NCBI GenBank assembly: GCA_018399015.1
Contig: CP073761.1
Span: 992,001 to 1,056,000 of the forward strand
Source of the DNA: Cyanobium sp. M30B3
GTDB lineage: Bacteria; Cyanobacteriota; Cyanobacteriia; PCC-6307; Cyanobiaceae
Reading direction: 5' to 3'
DNA length: 64,000 nt
Positions 61,740 through 64,000 of the stretch are shown here, one piece after another. The notes under the pieces are model-generated. The model was not told the origin of the DNA and ran no database searches. It saw only the letters and a list, made by a program, of their open reading frames with translations. Numbering within the stretch: position 1 is the stretch's first letter; each line of letters begins with the position of its first letter. The position numbers and the translations under genes were made by a program.

Positions 61740-62789
61740 TCAGCCGCCCAGCTGGTGCCGCTTGCCCTCGCGCAGCAGCTGGGAGGGCGGTAGTCCGTAG
61801 TGACCGCGGAAATCACGGCTGAACACCGCCAGGCTGCTGAAGCCGTAGCGCTTGGCGATCCCGGCCACCGAATCACCCGGCGACGGATTCAGCAGATCCT
61901 GGCGGGCCTGTTCGAGCCGCTGCTGGCGTACCCACTGAATCGGTCCACAGCCGAAGCGCTGCTGAAAGGCGAGCTGCAGATTCCGCCGCGAGTAACCGCT
62001 GCGTTCCTCCAGCTGGCTGAGCTTGATCGGGGTGTGCAGGTTGGCCCGCGACCACTCCAGCAGGTCGTCGAAGATCTGCTCGCGGCTGCTGCGTGCGCTG
62101 GGTTCGTTCTGGATGATCTGGGCCAGATTCGGGCAGAGCAGCAGGGCAAGGGTGCGATAGATCAGGTCGTCAATGTTGAGTAGATCGAGGTCGCCGCTGT
62201 CGCGCAGATCGTGTTGATCAAGCAGGCGAAACGATTGCTTCAGAACAGCGATGAGTTGCTGGCTGCGCTTGTCTTTGGTGTGAATCCCCCGGCAGAAATC
62301 AAGCTGGCTGGTGAAACGGCGCTCCGAAATGCCGATGCCGGCAATGGCTGCAGCTGTTTTTTTGAGGCGCTGTAGATCAATGTCAAAGACGACCCCATTA
62401 AAGTGGTCTCTGATGGTGTACTTGTATTCTCTTCCTGGGCAGAAGAAGAAAGGGCGATCTTGGCGGATGGGCAGCTTCTGACCTTCGCATTCATAATCGA
62501 CTCCGCCACTGAGAATCAGATTGACCGATCCGATTCCCTCGCGGGCACCGATCGTTCCCTGGATCGGCGTGGTGAAGCCGCCGGAAAGCAGCAGGTCGCC
62601 AGCCTTGCAGGTGCTGGTGCGATGCATGAAACTGGATTCGTATCCCTGGCGGGGGCCGAAATCGAGAACGGCATAGTGCTGAGCAAGGCGTTCGGCCAGG
62701 GCCTGGGGGTCCTGGTCCACATGGGCAATCTGATTGTTGAACGGCAACCGGGGGAGTGGGCTCTGGGCGAGCACGTTTTGAGTCAGCAT
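61740..62789 (-). CDS. AraC-family transcriptional regulator
   Basis: 349 aa. An N-terminal effector-binding region of about 245 residues with a cupin-like first part (CKAGDLLLSGGFTTPIQG, RPFFFCPGREYKYTI) is followed by the AraC double helix-turn-helix: TPIKLSQLEERSGYSRRNLQLAFQQRFGCGPIQWVRQQRLEQARQDLL and SVAGIAKRYGFSSLAVFSRDFRGHYGLPPSQLL. The layout resembles regulators of the OruR/CbrC kind with a long N-terminus. Codon use at the N-terminal half is slightly less GC-rich than neighbours, hinting at transfer. Five 13-bp repeats begin 21 bases upstream of its start and are a likely autoregulatory site. Target genes are unknown. Confidence 0.93.
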   Translation of the reverse strand: MLTQNVLAQSPLPRLPFNNQIAHVDQDPQALAERLAQHYAVLDFGPRQGYESSFMHRTSTCKAGDLLLSGGFTTPIQGTIGAREGIGSVNLILSGGVDYECEGQKLPIRQDRPFFFCPGREYKYTIRDHFNGVVFDIDLQRLKKTAAAIAGIGISERRFTSQLDFCRGIHTKDKRSQQLIAVLKQSFRLLDQHDLRDSGDLDLLNIDDLIYRTLALLLCPNLAQIIQNEPSARSSREQIFDDLLEWSRANLHTPIKLSQLEERSGYSRRNLQLAFQQRFGCGPIQWVRQQRLEQARQDLLNPSPGDSVAGIAKRYGFSSLAVFSRDFRGHYGLPPSQLLREGKRHQLGG

Positions 62790-62810
62790 CTCATGGCCTC
62801 TGCTGCGTAG

Positions 62811-62875
62811 GTCAACTGCGGTGTTTAACTGCGGCGGTTAACTGAGTTGGTCAACTGTGTTGCTTAACTGAGTTG
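62811..62875. repeat. Five 13-bp tandem repeats upstream of araC-type gene
   Basis: Units at 62811, 62824, 62837, 62850 and 62863 share the core YAACTG (GTCAACTGCGGTG, TTTAACTGCGGCG, GTTAACTGAGTTG, GTCAACTGTGTTG, CTTAACTGAGTTG) with exact 13-base spacing. They begin 21 bases upstream of the AraC-type start codon. Spacing slightly over one helical turn suggests an array of sites for a regulator binding side by side. Confidence 0.85.
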
Positions 62876-63294
62876 TTTGTTGATGCGAAGACTTTCGGAC
62901 TTGGCAGTCGTCGATCTCTGTTGGAATTGTCAGTTGGAGATGTCAGAGACAACAGCACCAGTTGTGAAAGCCGTCATTGATCCGAATTTTGGAATCCGAT
63001 TTTAGCAGTTGTGCTGATCTCCCGACCTGAGCAAAACGACTCACCCCGTCCATGGCCCATGGTTCATGGCCATCATGTGTCCCCTGAACGTGATGTCTGG
63101 AACCAGGCATCCGGGTTGGGCGGGATGGGGCCTGGAGGGGGAGGCGGCGGATGTTTGCGTGAAGTATCAATTTGTTCGCGATCTTCGATTGATTTGTTGC
63201 GAAGTGTTCCCTCCTGTGCGCGTTGGTTTGTGGATTGCAACACTGCCTGGGCCGACTCGTCCGCTCTCGCCTCGTCGTCAGCGCCCCCCTCTCG
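62876..63294. other. Long AT-richer intergenic region
   Basis: No supported gene in 419 bases; the frame from ATG 63066 is 80 aa but has no recognisable content. The part 62876-63020 is clearly less GC-rich than the rest of the window and includes an imperfect palindrome TCCGAATTTTGGA at about 62980. A cluster of ATGGCC/GGCCAT inverted motifs lies near 63050-63075. It should contain promoters for the AraC gene and for the DUF1622-DUF202 pair. Confidence 0.5.
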
Positions 63295-63669
63295 ATGGTT
63301 GCCTCTGAGCATCTGGTCTCGTCCCTGGCCCTTGGGCTCCGTCCGGCCCTTGAAGGTCTGTCGGTGATCACGGTGGCCCTCGGGGTGCTGGGCAGTCTGC
63401 GGCTGATGGGGCGGCGCCGCTCCCTTGAAGCCATTCGCCTGCATCTGGGCCGCTGGCTGTCGATGGCCCTGGAATTCCAGCTGGCCGCCGATATCGTAGC
63501 CACCACGGTGAGCCCCAATGGCGAGGCGTTGATTCAGCTGGCTGCCGTGGCGCTGATCCGCAGCTTCCTCAATGTGTTCCTGGCCCGTGAGATCGCCCAG
63601 GAGCGGGCTGAGGAGGCCCGGGCCGCAGGGGGCGACTCGGCTGCTCAACTTGCCTTTCCCCGGTTGTGA
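63295..63669 (+). CDS. DUF1622 membrane protein
   Basis: 124 aa from ATG 63295; an in-frame ATG at 63223 adds 24 unlikely residues. DUF1622 pattern: a first helix ALEGLSVITVALGVLGSL, the conserved amphipathic IRLHLGRWLSMALEFQLAADIVATTVSPN, and a second helix LIQLAAVALIRSFLNVFLAREI, followed by the typical charged E-rich tail. The family is of unknown function and is often found beside DUF202 proteins, as here, where the stop overlaps the next start as GTGA (63666-63669). Confidence 0.88.
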   Translation: MVASEHLVSSLALGLRPALEGLSVITVALGVLGSLRLMGRRRSLEAIRLHLGRWLSMALEFQLAADIVATTVSPNGEALIQLAAVALIRSFLNVFLAREIAQERAEEARAAGGDSAAQLAFPRL

Positions 63670-64000
63670 ATCTCACCAACGAACTGGCCCGCCAGCGCAA
63701 CCGCGATGCCGCGGAGCGCACCCTGATGGCCTGGATCCGCACCTGTCTGTCCTTGATCAGCTTCGGATTCGGTCTCGACAAGATCGTGGCTGCCATTGAC
63801 CGGGCCACGGGTGATCCAGGGCCCAGGCCGGGGGTGATCGCAGTAGCACTCTCCTTTGTGTTCACCGGCATCCTGGCGATGGCTGCCGCCACCGTTCAGC
63901 ACACCCGGGAGCTCAAGCGGCTCAGCCGGGCTGACTATGTGTATGCGGAATCCACTCGGATCGCCGCGGCCACAGCCACGCTGATCACGCTGATCGGGCT
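63666..64000 (+). CDS. DUF202 (YidH-like) membrane protein, 5' part
   Basis: At least 111 residues from GTG 63666, running off the window end. N-terminal DUF202 signature: NELARQRNRDAAERTLMAWIRTCLSLISFGFGLDKIV, where the AxxRTxxAWxRT-like segment is diagnostic, then a second helix VIAVALSFVFTGILAMAAATVQH and the start of a third (AAATATLITLIG). Function unknown; predicted inner membrane protein. Coupled to DUF1622 by a GTGA overlap. Confidence 0.85.
   Translation, partial: MNLTNELARQRNRDAAERTLMAWIRTCLSLISFGFGLDKIVAAIDRATGDPGPRPGVIAVALSFVFTGILAMAAATVQHTRELKRLSRADYVYAESTRIAAATATLITLIG

Noticed and set aside
62943-63518. 191-aa minus-strand frame upstream of the AraC gene
   Set aside because: Arg/Ser-rich composition without domain features, and antisense to the well-supported DUF1622 gene in its first part.

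Overview
The window looks like chromosome of a high-GC unicellular cyanobacterium of the Cyanobium/Synechococcus type. The main support is a cyanobacterial AbrB regulator (cyAbrB), a CuA-less alternative respiratory terminal oxidase operon, repeated copies of the HIP1 octamer GCGATCGC, several small proteins I recognise as cyanobacterial, and very dense packing with many ATGA/GTGA stop-start overlaps. There is no rRNA, CRISPR array, insertion sequence or prophage. The assignment comes from gene content only; no database was searched.

Layout. 1-12.8 kb is core information processing and membrane genes: cysS, a YdcF-like protein, polA, a large MscS channel, a CPA-type antiporter, gltX, tRNA-Asp, tRNA-Trp and rplS. 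12.8-20.9 kb holds map, an SDR, a DRTGG/phosphotransacetylase-like protein, an ArsR regulator diverging from a secreted protein, MAPEG, YajQ and a DUF47-PiT phosphate pair. 21.0-26.7 kb is a fused 5-oxoprolinase followed by a gamma-glutamyltransferase gene broken by a one-base frameshift. 27.4-31.8 kb is a terminal oxidase operon (two DUF2231 membrane proteins, then ctaC-ctaD-ctaE) whose subunit II has lost the CuA ligands. 31.8-43.6 kb is carbohydrate and redox genes: two GMC flavoenzymes around a GH63-like glucosidase, an alpha/beta hydrolase with a membrane partner, DoxX, the isoamylase-type debranching enzyme GlgX and a ClC channel.

43.5-50.1 kb holds a compact minus-strand operon, RidA - cupin - SMP-30 lactonase - Nif11 - GlcG/VOC fusion. 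It diverges from a glucose-1-dehydrogenase-like SDR plus a pore protein with a degenerate filter, and is followed by a type II NADH dehydrogenase. 50.2-57.3 kb has cyAbrB, an atypical NRAMP transporter, hemL, glcD, exonuclease III and a TPR protein. 57.3-64 kb has a conserved unknown, a membrane M41-like protease without an ATPase, larC, a UPF0104 membrane protein, a Fur-family regulator, an AraC regulator preceded by five 13-bp tandem repeats, and DUF1622-DUF202 membrane proteins running off the end.

The most coherent theme is sugar oxidation linked to respiration. Glycogen debranching, a GH63 glucosidase, glucose dehydrogenase, gluconolactonase, GMC dehydrogenases, NDH-2, GlcD and a probable quinol oxidase lie within about 28 kb. 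The RidA-cupin-SMP30-Nif11-GlcG/VOC operon and the catalytically divergent GMC protein are the best candidates for undescribed biology.
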